From contig NZ_LNXV01000036.1 in NCBI RefSeq assembly GCF_001467025.1, positions 326,514 to 390,513 of the forward strand: a stretch of 64,000 bases of DNA, written 5' to 3'. Made by a program: the position numbers and the translations under genes. This stretch comes from Legionella brunensis. GTDB lineage: Bacteria; Pseudomonadota; Gammaproteobacteria; Legionellales; Legionellaceae. Positions 40,210-49,722 of this stretch are shown here, piece after piece; within the stretch, counting starts at the first letter, position 1, and every line of letters starts with the position of its first letter. The notes under the pieces were generated by a model that did no database searches, was not told the DNA's origin, and saw only the letters and a program-made list of their open reading frames with translations.

Positions 40210-40503
40210 ATGAGCGAAACAGTTGATGATTTGACTATTGCCTATAGTGAAAATGGCACTGAAACTGTAAAAGAATTGGACAAGCATGTATTATCTAAAG
40301 GTGCTTGGACAACAATTATGTATCGTTATCAAGATTGGGACAATGCAAAGCAGGATTTTGGTCAAGTTAAATATTCGATACGACGTTATCAAAAGAAGAA
40401 CAATCAATATTGGATGAAATCAAAATTTAACATCTCGAGCGAAGATCAAGCCCGCAAAATCATTGACGTACTTTCTAATTGGTTAGAGGATGAAAAAAAA
40501 TAA
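40210..40503 (+). CDS. Small cytoplasmic protein, unknown function
   Basis: 97 residues, acidic start (MSETVDDLTIAYSENG), basic middle (KYSIRRYQKKNNQYWMKSKF) and an amphipathic C-terminal helix (EDQARKIIDVLSNWLEDEKK). There is no signal peptide or membrane segment. The alternating strand pattern in the middle is compatible with a small nucleic-acid- or ligand-binding fold, but I do not recognise the family. It lies 25 bp after the exported protein gene. Confidence 0.7.
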   Translation: MSETVDDLTIAYSENGTETVKELDKHVLSKGAWTTIMYRYQDWDNAKQDFGQVKYSIRRYQKKNNQYWMKSKFNISSEDQARKIIDVLSNWLEDEKK

Positions 40504-40611
40504 TTAAAAGAAATCATTGCGAGGAACCCTTTACAAACAGTCAGCGTGAAGGGATATAAATTAAACAAGTTCCATGCTAACGAAACAATTTCTTTTTACA
40601 AATGCAGGTCA

Positions 40612-41019
40612 CTACTTGCCACAACTATCTGCACTATAAACAGCAGAAGTATCTGAGCAATAAATTTGTCCGGTAGGACCAGAAGTACGAGCATCACTCC
40701 CAAAGAGGGTACCCCCAATATAACCGAGCAGTGAGGGTAAAAATAACAAAACTACTGCTATACACACTTGACTAATTGCTTGTCCAATAGGCACCTGGGT
40801 AGGATTGTCCTTGTGTTGCTTAAACTTCATAATAGCAACAATTGTAAAGGCTAACCCCCCTATATAACTGATTGCCGTAATAAGTCTTGCCAAACTCGTA
40901 AATGAACTTGTTATCGATGAAGAGACATTGCCCAATGTTTCTGGTGTAGCGGCTTCCACACCCTGTAGCTGTGGAAAAACTAAAAACAGTAGCAGTAAAA
41001 CTAACCGCAATTGGATCAT
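40612..41019 (-). CDS. IcmD (DotP)-like inner-membrane protein, orphan copy
   Basis: About 135 residues from the ATG at 41019, matching the length of IcmD; an upstream TTG gives an implausible N-terminus. A signal-like segment (4-23) is followed by two hydrophobic helices (44-64 and 81-103) enclosing KFKQHKDNPTQVPIG, the most distinctive motif of IcmD/DotP and its conjugative relatives. The C-terminus has two Cys (121, 133) that may form a disulfide. IcmD is a small membrane component of the Dot/Icm type IVB secretion system. Here it stands alone, divergent from an RND efflux operon, with no dot/icm or tra gene nearby. It may be a paralogue or a conjugation remnant. Confidence 0.82.
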   Translation of the reverse strand: MIQLRLVLLLLFLVFPQLQGVEAATPETLGNVSSSITSSFTSLARLITAISYIGGLAFTIVAIMKFKQHKDNPTQVPIGQAISQVCIAVVLLFLPSLLGYIGGTLFGSDARTSGPTGQIYCSDTSAVYSADSCGK

Positions 41020-41182
41020 CTTATTTCCCAATTTTGAAAATTTGGTCAATCTATTATTTTTATTGGTTTTTTTAGTGAATGCATTTTATGCAATTATAGT
41101 TCTAAATTGAATTTTTTATACTCTTTTTGCGGAAATAAATACTTCATAAGCAGCAAGTCAAATTGTTTTTTTAGAGCATTTT

Positions 41183-41211
41183 TTGAATCCTGAGTTAAAC
41201 CCCTTTATAAT
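41183..41211 (+). promoter_or_regulatory. Sigma70 promoter of the RND efflux operon
   Basis: -35 TTGAAT (41183-41188), a 17-bp spacer and a perfect -10 TATAAT (41206-41211), 35 bp before the start codon of the periplasmic adaptor gene. Confidence 0.8.
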
Positions 41212-41246
41212 CTCTTGTTTATTTAGACTTTTCAGGTGCCACTTGC

Positions 41247-42299
41247 ATGAAATATCGTTCCATAGCCTTGCTGTTGACGTTGGTGGCTGTTCTTTTTCTA
41301 ACATACTCTGTATTTTTTCCTACTCAAAAAATTCATGGAAGAACTATAGAGCCGAAACCTGTCATAGTAGAAACTGCGCCAGTTACTGCAAAAATTCTTG
41401 CTGATCAATTTGAAACAATAGGAAGCTTGGCCAGCACCGATAATATCGATATCAGTTCTGAGCTTGCGGGGCAAATTTCTGCAATTTATTTCAAACCTGG
41501 AGCAAATGTTAAAAAAGGAACGTTGCTTATTCAGTTGGATGCAACCGTTTTAAAAAGTGAATTGGCAAGTGCTAAAGCCAATTTAGCTTTGAGTGAAACC
41601 AGTTATGAGCGTACTAGCGAGTTAGCAAAAAGAAAACTTGCTTCAGAACAAGCATTGGACCAAGCATTAGCTGATTTGCGTGGAAAACAAAACACAGTGA
41701 AAGCAAAGCAAGCTCAACTTGAAAAGCTAAGTCTTCGTGCTCCCTTCTCCGGAACTCTGGGTTCAAGGCAAGTGAGTATTGGACAATATGTGAAAGTAGG
41801 CCAACCACTTGTGCGCTTAGTGGCCAATCAAAAATTGCGTGTTGAATATAATCTCCCAGAACGCTATTTACCCCGTTTGCAAGAAGGTCAACAAGTTACA
41901 GTGGTATCCGATGCTTTTCCAGATGAAGTTTACACAGGCTTTGTGAATTACATTGATCCTGCTGTAGATAAAGAAACACGAACTATTGCTGTTGAAGCAT
42001 TAATTGATAATAAGCAAGATTTATTATCTGCTGGGTTATTCGTACGTGTTAACCATGAATTTGGTGAGAAAAAAAGACGACTTCTTGTTCCAGAAGAAAG
42101 CTTGATCCCCACTATCAATGGCCAAAAAATTTTCGTGTTACGCAATGATAAAGCGGTGGCTGTACCTGTGAAAACCGGCGCACATCACGGGGCAATGACA
42201 GAAATCTGCAATGGCTTAAACAAAGATGATGTCATCATCATTCGTGGCCAACACAAACTTAGAGAAGGCAGCTTTGTTATTGACATTCATCAAGGATAA
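41247..42299 (+). CDS. RND efflux periplasmic adaptor (membrane fusion protein)
   Basis: 350 residues. An N-terminal membrane anchor is followed by a biotinyl-lipoyl-like half (IDISSELAGQISAIYFKPG), an alpha-hairpin (SELASAKANLALSETSYERT), the second lipoyl half (LSLRAPFSGTLGSRQVSIG) and a beta-barrel. It links an inner-membrane RND pump to an outer-membrane channel. The pump gene follows after 8 bp. No TolC-type gene is present, so an outer-membrane partner must be encoded elsewhere. Confidence 0.92.
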   Translation: MKYRSIALLLTLVAVLFLTYSVFFPTQKIHGRTIEPKPVIVETAPVTAKILADQFETIGSLASTDNIDISSELAGQISAIYFKPGANVKKGTLLIQLDATVLKSELASAKANLALSETSYERTSELAKRKLASEQALDQALADLRGKQNTVKAKQAQLEKLSLRAPFSGTLGSRQVSIGQYVKVGQPLVRLVANQKLRVEYNLPERYLPRLQEGQQVTVVSDAFPDEVYTGFVNYIDPAVDKETRTIAVEALIDNKQDLLSAGLFVRVNHEFGEKKRRLLVPEESLIPTINGQKIFVLRNDKAVAVPVKTGAHHGAMTEICNGLNKDDVIIIRGQHKLREGSFVIDIHQG

Positions 42300-42307
42300 A
42301 AACGATT

Positions 42308-45300
42308 GTGATTTTTTCAGAACTTTGCATTAAACGCCCTGTTTTCACTATTGTCTTATCCTTACTGTTAGTGATTACAGGCTTTCTTCATTACAATAAA
42401 CTGGTCGTGAGGCACTTACCCAATATTGATAAACCCGTGGTTCATATTGCCACTGATTTTGAGGGTGCAAGTCCAGAGCTGGTGGAGAAAGAAATTACTA
42501 TTCCCATAGAAAATGGTTTATCTGGTATTTCTGGCATTGATACCTTGCGCTCAACAAGTATGCTCGGAAAAAGTCGTATCAATATTGATTTTCAACTTGG
42601 CGTTGATATCAATGAAACCATTAGCGACATCCGTAATAAATTATCAATGATACAAGCGAAATTACCCAAAGATAGTCGCCCCCCTACTGTCAGTAAAAAC
42701 GATGCAGATGCCAATCCTGTCTTGTTACTAGGCTTTCACGATGGCAGTAAAACACCACTTGAAATTACCGACTATGTAAATCGTTTTATAAAACCTGTTT
42801 TACAAGAAGTGAAGGGTGTGGGAGAGGTTGTATATCATGGTAATCGTGATTATGCGGTTAAAATCGCATTAGATCCCGTAAAAATGGCAGCCCATCATAT
42901 TACAGTCGCGCAGGTAAAAAGAGCACTCACTCAACAAAACATTGATGTCCCTAGTGGCCAAATAAAAAGCGATAATCGATTTTACACGGTAGTTACTCAT
43001 GCTCGTTTACAAAATGCCAAGAACTTTGCCGATTTAGTAATTGCTCAACATAATAACCAGCAGATCCATTTAGGGGAACTTGCTACCATAACCGTAGGTA
43101 GTGAGAATGAGGACAATCTACTGCGAATTAATGGCAGACCCGCCGTTGGACTTGCCATATTAGCTCAATCAACAGCAAATCCAGTAGACGTCGCAATAGA
43201 GATAAAGAAGAGCCTGGCTATTTTGCAACCAACACTTCCTCCACATTTTACAGTCCAACTGGTTTTCGACTCAACTTTGTTTATTAAACAATCCATTCGT
43301 GAGGTTTATAAAACTTTTCTTGAAGCAACCTTATTTGTGGCCATTGTTGTTTTTTTATTTATTGGTAATTTACGTGCAGCCATCATCCCAATTATTACCA
43401 TTCCGATATGTCTTATCAGTGCTTTTTGGCCTATGTATTTATTAGGGTTTGAGTTAAACATAATTACTCTGTTAGCGATGGTGCTGGCCATTGGCTTAGT
43501 TGTTGATGATGCTATTGTTGTATTAGAAAATTGTCATCGTCATATACAAACTGGTCTAACTCCAATGCAGGCCGCTATTAAAGGAAGTCATGAAATTATT
43601 TTTGTCATTTTAGCAATGACCATTACCTTAGCTGCCGTTTATACGCCCATGGGATTTGTTTCAGGTTTCACTGGTAAGTTATTTTTGCAATTTGGCATTA
43701 CCTTGGCAGTTAGTGTACTCATCTCTGGTTTGATTGCATTAAGTTTATCTCCCATGATGTGTTCAAAGTTATTAAATAGTAAAGAAGGACGCTATAGTAA
43801 CTGGTTAAATCAGCAATTTGAAAAACTAAATGGCCACTATTTCAAAAGTTTAAATTTTGCCCTGAAACATCCTTTATTGTTGATTGGTATTTTATTGAGT
43901 TGCTGTTTTATTGGTTTTTTATGCTATCACCAATTAGGTGCAGAATTAGCACCCTCTGAAGATCAAGGTTATATTATTGGCTCACTCTCTTCGCCAACCA
44001 ACTCCAGTACTCATTATACTGATCAATATACCCAAGAGCTGGAATCCATTTATGAAACAATTCCCGAGAAATCAGCTTATCTTGCATCAATAAGACCCAC
44101 ATCAGCGTTTACATTACTAAAACTTACGCCATGGAAAGAGCGACATCGAAAGCAAAAGGAAATAAGTAATGACCTTAGCGAGAAAATGCAAAAAATCACT
44201 GGCGTCAATGTTTTTCCAGTGAGTCCCAATCCATTAGGCCAACGCATAGGCAATAGTCAATTTAGTTTAGCACTGTTGGGCAATACCTCTTATTTAAGAC
44301 TTAATGAAATAAGTAGTGAAATCGTCAGGATTCTTGATGATTACCCCGGCCTTAAACATGTAAAAAATACTTTAGCACTCGACAGTGAACAAATTAATAT
44401 TGAAATTGATCGACAATTAGCTGCCGATTTAGATGTTAATCTAGCTGATGTTGCCGAGTTATTATCAACCATGTTAGGTGGTAGCAACCCTGCCAACTTT
44501 ACCTATGAAGGTCAGGCTTATAAAGTTATTCTGCAAGTACAGCAAGCAGAGAGACGAGATGTTGCCGTGCTTAACAAACTGTATGTGCAAAGTGGTCGTG
44601 GAAGGATGATCCCGTTATCCACCTTAATTAATGTTCATAACACCATAGGACCCGATAACCTTCCTCATTTAAATCGCATGCGCAGCGCCAATATCAGTGC
44701 TGAACTTGGGCCTGAGGCACATCTTGATGAAGTCATTAAAGATGTACAAAATTTATTACAAGAAAAGCTTCCTGACGACATTCAATACCGTTTTACGGGT
44801 GCTGTAAAAGACTATTTGGAGTCAGCTGGAAGCAGCTTTTATGCATTTTTACTGGCATTATTATTTATTTATCTAGTCTTAGCCGCTCAATTTGAAAGTT
44901 TTATTGATCCCTTAATTGTTCTTTTTAGTGTTCCTTTAAGTTTAGTAGGTGCCATTCTTACACTCTTTATTTTCCACGAAAGTTTATCAATTTACAGCAA
45001 TATCGGAATCATCACGCTCATCGGACTTGTTACCAAACACGGGATTATGATTACAGCATTTGCCAATCAACAGATTAATCTTGGACAGGAGCGAATGGCT
45101 GCCGTTCTTGAAGGGGCACGCATCCGTTTTAGGCCCATTTTAATGACTACTCTGGCAATGATTCTCGGCGCTCTTCCCTTAGCCTTGGCCACAGGTGCAG
45201 GCAGTGAAAGTAGACAACAATTAGGGCTTGTTATTATCGGAGGCATGTTAGTTGGAACCTTATTCTCCTTATACATTGTACCCTTTGCTTATTTAGTCAT

Positions 45301-45388
45301 TTCAAGAAGAAAAGCCTGCGTAAAAAACTCTTTAGCGAAAAAAGATTTTTACCAAGATGAACATGAGTTAGATTTCAAAAAAGATTAA
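42308..45388 (+). CDS. RND multidrug efflux pump, HAE-1 type
   Basis: 1026 residues, the usual length. It is a proton-driven inner-membrane trimer exporting hydrophobic compounds. It opens ELCIKRPVFTIVLSLLLVITG, has two large periplasmic loops, and the fourth membrane helix carries the proton-relay pair Asp400-Asp401 in GLVVDDAIVVLENC. The late motif GLVTKHGIMITAFAN is also typical. The start is GTG at 42308, 8 bp after the adaptor gene. The substrate cannot be predicted. Confidence 0.94.
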   Translation: MIFSELCIKRPVFTIVLSLLLVITGFLHYNKLVVRHLPNIDKPVVHIATDFEGASPELVEKEITIPIENGLSGISGIDTLRSTSMLGKSRINIDFQLGVDINETISDIRNKLSMIQAKLPKDSRPPTVSKNDADANPVLLLGFHDGSKTPLEITDYVNRFIKPVLQEVKGVGEVVYHGNRDYAVKIALDPVKMAAHHITVAQVKRALTQQNIDVPSGQIKSDNRFYTVVTHARLQNAKNFADLVIAQHNNQQIHLGELATITVGSENEDNLLRINGRPAVGLAILAQSTANPVDVAIEIKKSLAILQPTLPPHFTVQLVFDSTLFIKQSIREVYKTFLEATLFVAIVVFLFIGNLRAAIIPIITIPICLISAFWPMYLLGFELNIITLLAMVLAIGLVVDDAIVVLENCHRHIQTGLTPMQAAIKGSHEIIFVILAMTITLAAVYTPMGFVSGFTGKLFLQFGITLAVSVLISGLIALSLSPMMCSKLLNSKEGRYSNWLNQQFEKLNGHYFKSLNFALKHPLLLIGILLSCCFIGFLCYHQLGAELAPSEDQGYIIGSLSSPTNSSTHYTDQYTQELESIYETIPEKSAYLASIRPTSAFTLLKLTPWKERHRKQKEISNDLSEKMQKITGVNVFPVSPNPLGQRIGNSQFSLALLGNTSYLRLNEISSEIVRILDDYPGLKHVKNTLALDSEQINIEIDRQLAADLDVNLADVAELLSTMLGGSNPANFTYEGQAYKVILQVQQAERRDVAVLNKLYVQSGRGRMIPLSTLINVHNTIGPDNLPHLNRMRSANISAELGPEAHLDEVIKDVQNLLQEKLPDDIQYRFTGAVKDYLESAGSSFYAFLLALLFIYLVLAAQFESFIDPLIVLFSVPLSLVGAILTLFIFHESLSIYSNIGIITLIGLVTKHGIMITAFANQQINLGQERMAAVLEGARIRFRPILMTTLAMILGALPLALATGAGSESRQQLGLVIIGGMLVGTLFSLYIVPFAYLVISRRKACVKNSLAKKDFYQDEHELDFKKD

Positions 45389-45444
45389 TGAGTCCCTATC
45401 TTTGCTGCGAATGACGAGGGGTACAATAGCACAACATAATGGCT

Positions 45445-45459
45445 CCCGCGGCCGATGCC
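45445..45459. repeat. Short dispersed hairpin repeat, copy 2
   Basis: CCCGCGGCCGATGCC matches 28678-28692 at 14 of 15 positions and is followed by a partly complementary GTGAGG. It lies in the 186-bp gap between the efflux pump and the cysteine-rich protein gene. The rest of that gap shows nothing recognisable except the AAGGAA ribosome-binding site before 45575. Confidence 0.5.
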
Positions 45460-45574
45460 GTGAGGTTTGTCTCCGATTAGAACAGAGTTTATCACTTTAA
45501 TTTACCAGTTGCTCGCTTGACTTCCTACCATAATTATCCTGAAATTATTTTCTAGAATATAAAAAGGAAATAAT

Positions 45575-46114
45575 ATGAAAGGACTTCTGCTTCTTATTCT
45601 GTTGATAGCCAATATCAATTTAGTTGCTCAAACCACAAATTTCATCGCTTGTGCCAGTAAATATGCACTCTGCACGACAGCGAAATGTACTCCTGTAGCA
45701 GGGAAGAAAGGGATTGTTGCTTGTGATTGTGATGTGAAGACAGGTTATTCTGCGGGTACCAAGCAATGCCAACAAGTTAAAAACACGAAGAAAGGACAAC
45801 TGATCTATTCACGCTATTATCCAATTAAGAGTTATGCAAGTTGTGCTAATAGCCGCCCCTGGGCTTGGTGCCTTGATAAACCTTGTATCATTGATCCGAA
45901 GAATCCATCAAAAGCAGCCTGCGCTTGTTCTGTAGTAAAAAATTTAGGCAATTACGTTATTGTGACAGATACTTATCAAAAATCCACTTGTACGACTGGA
46001 CTTATTTCCTCTGCAACCATTGCCCAACTTGATCAAATCACCAATTTTCTAAAAACACAAAAAGCACCACGTCCATTCCCTATAAAGGTAGTTAATCAGG
46101 AACAATCACCGTAA
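45575..46114 (+). CDS. Exported protein with two six-cysteine repeats
   Basis: 179 residues. A signal peptide (MKGLLLLILLIANINLVAQ) is followed by two tandem domains with matching cysteine spacing. The first has Cys at 26, 33, 38, 50, 52 and 65; the second has Cys at 90, 99, 104, 116, 118 and 139. The inner spacing C-x4-C-x11-C-x-C is identical in both. The last ~40 residues are cysteine-free. It is probably an extracytoplasmic disulfide-rich protein made by internal duplication. No family is recognised. An AAGGAA ribosome-binding site precedes the ATG. Confidence 0.75.
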   Translation: MKGLLLLILLIANINLVAQTTNFIACASKYALCTTAKCTPVAGKKGIVACDCDVKTGYSAGTKQCQQVKNTKKGQLIYSRYYPIKSYASCANSRPWAWCLDKPCIIDPKNPSKAACACSVVKNLGNYVIVTDTYQKSTCTTGLISSATIAQLDQITNFLKTQKAPRPFPIKVVNQEQSP

Positions 46115-46121
46115 CATTATG

Positions 46122-46141
46122 GCCGGGTCTTTGGATCCGGC
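46122..46141 (+). terminator. Weak stem-loop after the cysteine-rich protein gene
   Basis: GCCGG pairs with CCGGC across a 10-base loop that can add a few pairs. It lies 8 bp after the stop. There is no T-run, so termination is uncertain. Confidence 0.35.
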
Positions 46142-46230
46142 ATACAGTAAAATAAGTTAGGAATAAAAATATAATCTGCCATATTCATAAAATATTTTTT
46201 TGCTGTTTTTCTCCAGGAAAAGAAGACAGG

Positions 46231-46258
46231 AATTGAAGACGTTATCTTTTCTTCAATT
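46231..46258 (+). promoter_or_regulatory. Inverted repeat upstream of the purine operon promoter
   Basis: AATTGAAGA and TCTTCAATT, perfect 9-bp arms around a 10-base loop, 19 bp before the predicted -35. It may be a regulator-binding site for the operon or a transcript end from the left; TTT directly follows the right arm. It does not match the E. coli PurR operator. Confidence 0.4.
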
Positions 46259-46276
46259 TTAGTTGTATTTTGGTAT

Positions 46277-46305
46277 TTGATTTTAGTCCAAAAGATCGCT
46301 ATGGT
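46277..46305 (+). promoter_or_regulatory. Predicted sigma70 promoter of the purine operon
   Basis: -35 TTGATT (46277-46282), a 17-bp spacer and -10 TATGGT (46300-46305). The transcript would start about 28 bases before the purL ATG, leaving no room for a purine riboswitch. Confidence 0.6.
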
Positions 46306-46339
46306 ATGTCTTTCGTTTTAGCTTGATGGTTAATCCACT

Positions 46340-48676
46340 ATGCAAGAAACGCCCGATTCTTTCGACTTTGCTCACCTCTCCCCAGATGAGATTGCCCGCC
46401 TGCTTGAATCCTATAATCTTCGTTTGACTGTCGATGAGGCATTGACGATTCAAAATGTCTTATTGAAAAGACCCCCTACTTATGCCGAATGTGTTTTGTG
46501 GTCTATACAAGGTTCCGAACACTGCTCCTATAAAAGTAGTCGTAAGTACTTGAATCGTTTTAACACAAAAGCCCCGCATGTCATCCTTGGGCCCAAGGAA
46601 GATGCAGGTATTGTCGCTGTGGCAACTGATCATCAGGGTATGCGCTATGGTATTGTCGTAAGCCATGAATCCCATAATCATCCCTCACAGCTGGTTCCCT
46701 ATGAGGGTGCCGCCACTGGCGTGGGGGGCAATGTAAGGGATGTTTGTTGTATGGGTGCTGAAGTCATAGCCGTTGCCGACTCCTTACGGTTTGGGGATAT
46801 TAATCGGGCTAAAACCAAATGGATTCAGGATGGGGTTGTGCGTGGTATTGCAGGCTATGCTAATCCGCTTGGAATCCCCAATCTTGCGGGTGATACCTAT
46901 TACGATGAAGCCTACAATGACAACTGCCTGGTAACCCTCGTCACTTTAGGCGTAATCCGTGAAGATCAAATCATTCACTCCTACGCCCCACCGAAAGCAA
47001 CAAATTATAAATTTGTTTTAATTGGTAAACCTACAGACAATAGTGGCTTTGGCGGTGCTGCTTTTGCCTCTTCAACACTCGGGGAAGAACAGCAAGAAAA
47101 AAATAAAGGTGCTGTTCAAGAACCGAATGCATTTTTACAGCGACATCTGTTAAAAGCAAATTATGCTTTTTTTGAGTTGCTTCGTGAAAAAAATCTAATT
47201 GACCAAGTTGGCTTTAAAGATTTAGGGGCAGGAGGGATTGCCTGTGCCAGTGTTGAATTGGCCGAAGCCGGTGGCTATGGTGCTGAAATTGATCTTGAGT
47301 TAGTTCCAATCAGCATGAAAAATTTATCCCCTGCTGTTATCTTGTGCTCTGAAACACAAGAGCGTTTTATGTGGGTAATTCCTGAGAACTTAGTTGAAAC
47401 TTTATTAACTCATTACAACGAACGTTTTGCCTTGCCAGAAATTTGTGAAGGTGCGGCGGCGACTGTCATTGGTAACTTAAGGCAAGATGGGATGTATGTT
47501 GTAAATTATCATGGTAAAACCATCGTTTCGGCCAATGCTAAAGACATCACCCAAGGAATTTTTTACGATCGTCCTTACTCTATTAAGAAAGAGACTCTTA
47601 AAGAACCCTCTATCCCCGTCACCGATTTAAACCATACACTACTGACTCTTTTAGCACACGAAAATATTGCGTCCAAAGCCCCAATTTATGAAACCTATGA
47701 TAAACAGGTTCAAGGACGTAGCATAATTGAGCCTGGGTGGGCTGATGCCGGGCTTCTCGTTCCTTTTAATGACGATAAATACCCGGAAGAAATTCGCCAT
47801 ACCGGCGTAGCCTTATCAATTGACCATAACCCCCGTTATTGCAAAATTGATGCTTATTGGGGGGCTGTGAATGCGGTGATTGAATCGGTTCGCAATATTG
47901 TGGCAATAGGTGCCTGGCCTTTGTCGCTTACAGATTGTCTCTGCTTTGGTAATCCAGAAAAACCTGAGCACATGGCTCAATTTGTTGAAGCAATACAGGG
48001 AATTGTTGACGCTTGTAATGCTGTCAAAATGATTGATGATCCCAAGGTAAGCTTGCCTATTGTCTCTGGGAATGTTTCACTTTATAACGAATCGGCTCAT
48101 GGCTCTATTCCTCCCAGTCCCATCATTAGTTGTCTTGGGGCAATAGCTGATTCCTCAAAAGCAATCACCTATGATTTTAAAAAACCTCACTCCGTCTTAT
48201 TCTTAATTGGTGAACGTAAAGATGAGTGTGGAGGGAGTGTTTATTACCAACTCCATCAACAACTCGGTAACCAGGTGCCAAGACCAGATTTGACTGCTTT
48301 TACTAAGGAAATTGCTGCTGTGTATATCGCAATTGAGCAGGAGTTGGTTCTCTCAGCTCACGACATTTCCGAAGGGGGCATTGCCGTCACTTTGGCGGAA
48401 ATGAGCTTTAAAAATCAAATTGGTACCAAGGTTTTTATTCCTGGTTCTCTGCCAGATGATAAGAAATTATTTTCCGAAAGCGGCGGTTTCATTCTTGAAA
48501 TATCCCCCGACAAAGTAAGTCAGGTTAAACAAATATTTAAAACAAACTCTGTTCCCTTCATCGCAATTGGCGAAACAACAGTCGACCCCATTATTGCTAT
48601 TAACGGTGTCATCAATTTACCAATTAGTACCGCCAATGCGGCTTGGGAAAATGGATTACGAGGGAGGCTAATATAA
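46340..48676 (+). CDS. purL: Phosphoribosylformylglycinamidine synthase, short PurL subunit
   Basis: 778 residues. It converts FGAR to FGAM with ATP and ammonia. This is the short PurL form; most gammaproteobacteria use one ~1300-residue chain that includes the glutaminase. Hallmarks are SHESHNHPSQLVPYEGAATGVGGNVRD near residue 112 and the C-terminal LSAHDISEGGIAV. In organisms with short PurL a complex with PurQ and PurS is needed; PurQ is in this operon and a PurS-like part is fused to it. The stop overlaps the purM ATG as TAATG. Confidence 0.96.
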   Translation: MQETPDSFDFAHLSPDEIARLLESYNLRLTVDEALTIQNVLLKRPPTYAECVLWSIQGSEHCSYKSSRKYLNRFNTKAPHVILGPKEDAGIVAVATDHQGMRYGIVVSHESHNHPSQLVPYEGAATGVGGNVRDVCCMGAEVIAVADSLRFGDINRAKTKWIQDGVVRGIAGYANPLGIPNLAGDTYYDEAYNDNCLVTLVTLGVIREDQIIHSYAPPKATNYKFVLIGKPTDNSGFGGAAFASSTLGEEQQEKNKGAVQEPNAFLQRHLLKANYAFFELLREKNLIDQVGFKDLGAGGIACASVELAEAGGYGAEIDLELVPISMKNLSPAVILCSETQERFMWVIPENLVETLLTHYNERFALPEICEGAAATVIGNLRQDGMYVVNYHGKTIVSANAKDITQGIFYDRPYSIKKETLKEPSIPVTDLNHTLLTLLAHENIASKAPIYETYDKQVQGRSIIEPGWADAGLLVPFNDDKYPEEIRHTGVALSIDHNPRYCKIDAYWGAVNAVIESVRNIVAIGAWPLSLTDCLCFGNPEKPEHMAQFVEAIQGIVDACNAVKMIDDPKVSLPIVSGNVSLYNESAHGSIPPSPIISCLGAIADSSKAITYDFKKPHSVLFLIGERKDECGGSVYYQLHQQLGNQVPRPDLTAFTKEIAAVYIAIEQELVLSAHDISEGGIAVTLAEMSFKNQIGTKVFIPGSLPDDKKLFSESGGFILEISPDKVSQVKQIFKTNSVPFIAIGETTVDPIIAINGVINLPISTANAAWENGLRGRLI

Positions 48677-49722
48677 TGTCAAGCATTGATTATAGAGCAG
48701 CTGGAGTTGACATCGAAGCTGGAAATGAAGCCGTACGTCGCATCAAAAAATCAGTTGAAACTACCTTTTCTCCCCAAGTATTAACCAATATTGGCAGTTT
48801 TGGGGCAATGTATGATCTAAAACCTCTGATGCAAGAATATAAGCATCCTGTGTTAGTACAAAGCATCGATGGAGTCGGTACTAAAATGATGGTGGCAAAA
48901 ATGATGCAAAAATTTGACACCATTGGCATTGATTTAGTCAGTGCAACTAGCAATGACATTGTCGTCATGGGAGCTAAGCCACTCACTCTGTTGGATTATA
49001 TCGCCAATGATCGCTTAAAACCCGAAATTATTGAACAAATTATCAACGGCATTGTTTTGGGTTGTCGCGCAAATGGTATTTCATTAGTCGGAGGCGAATT
49101 GGCAGAAATGCCAGGAACATATTTTCCAGGTGAATTTGATTTAGTAGGGGTTATCACCGGTGTTGTCGATAAGGATAAAGCTATTTTAGGTCAAGACATA
49201 GCTGAAGGTGACATCCTGGTCGCTTTTCCCTCAAGCGGCTTACATACAAATGGTTATTCACTCGCCCGAAAGTTACTTTTTGAAATTGCCGGGTATCGCG
49301 TGGAATCCTATTTTCCAGATTTTACCCATACAATTGGCGAAGAACTCTTATTACCTCACATTAATTACACAAACCCCATTTTGCATATTCTAGAACAAAA
49401 TATTCTCATTAAAGGCATGGCGCACATAACAGGCGGAGGCTTATTAGAAAATATTCCACGAATTTTGTCGAATGGTTGTGCGGTAGAAATTTATAGACAA
49501 CGAATTCCAGAGCGTCCAATTTTTAATTTATTGCGACGACTCGGCAATTTAGATGATCAGCAAATGTACCGGACTTTCAACATGGGTATCGGCTTAGTTT
49601 TATTCTTGTCCCCTGAAGTACTTTCTTCCGTTCGAGATGCATTGCGTCATTTCCCTGATTATCCTCTTCTTGAGATTGGGCATGTTGTTAAAGGTACAAA
49701 TAAAAAAGTGAGCTTGCTATGA
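48676..49722 (+). CDS. purM: Phosphoribosylformylglycinamidine cyclo-ligase (AIR synthetase)
   Basis: 348 residues from the ATG at 48676, which overlaps the purL stop by one base and has GGGAGG at the right distance. It closes FGAM to AIR with ATP. The segments VQSIDGVGTKMMVAK, TGGGLLENIPRIL and the opening SIDYRAAGVDIEAGNEAV are diagnostic. Its stop overlaps the purQ start as ATGA, so purL, purM and purQ are translationally coupled. Confidence 0.96.
   Translation: MSSIDYRAAGVDIEAGNEAVRRIKKSVETTFSPQVLTNIGSFGAMYDLKPLMQEYKHPVLVQSIDGVGTKMMVAKMMQKFDTIGIDLVSATSNDIVVMGAKPLTLLDYIANDRLKPEIIEQIINGIVLGCRANGISLVGGELAEMPGTYFPGEFDLVGVITGVVDKDKAILGQDIAEGDILVAFPSSGLHTNGYSLARKLLFEIAGYRVESYFPDFTHTIGEELLLPHINYTNPILHILEQNILIKGMAHITGGGLLENIPRILSNGCAVEIYRQRIPERPIFNLLRRLGNLDDQQMYRTFNMGIGLVLFLSPEVLSSVRDALRHFPDYPLLEIGHVVKGTNKKVSLL

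Noticed and set aside
40504..40611. CATTGCGAGG-type repeat after the 97-residue gene
   Set aside because: It recalls a common Legionella intergenic sequence, but only a short piece is present and no second copy was found in the window.
46306..46339. Purine riboswitch in the purL leader
   Set aside because: The predicted leader is only about 30 bases, too short for any known purine aptamer.
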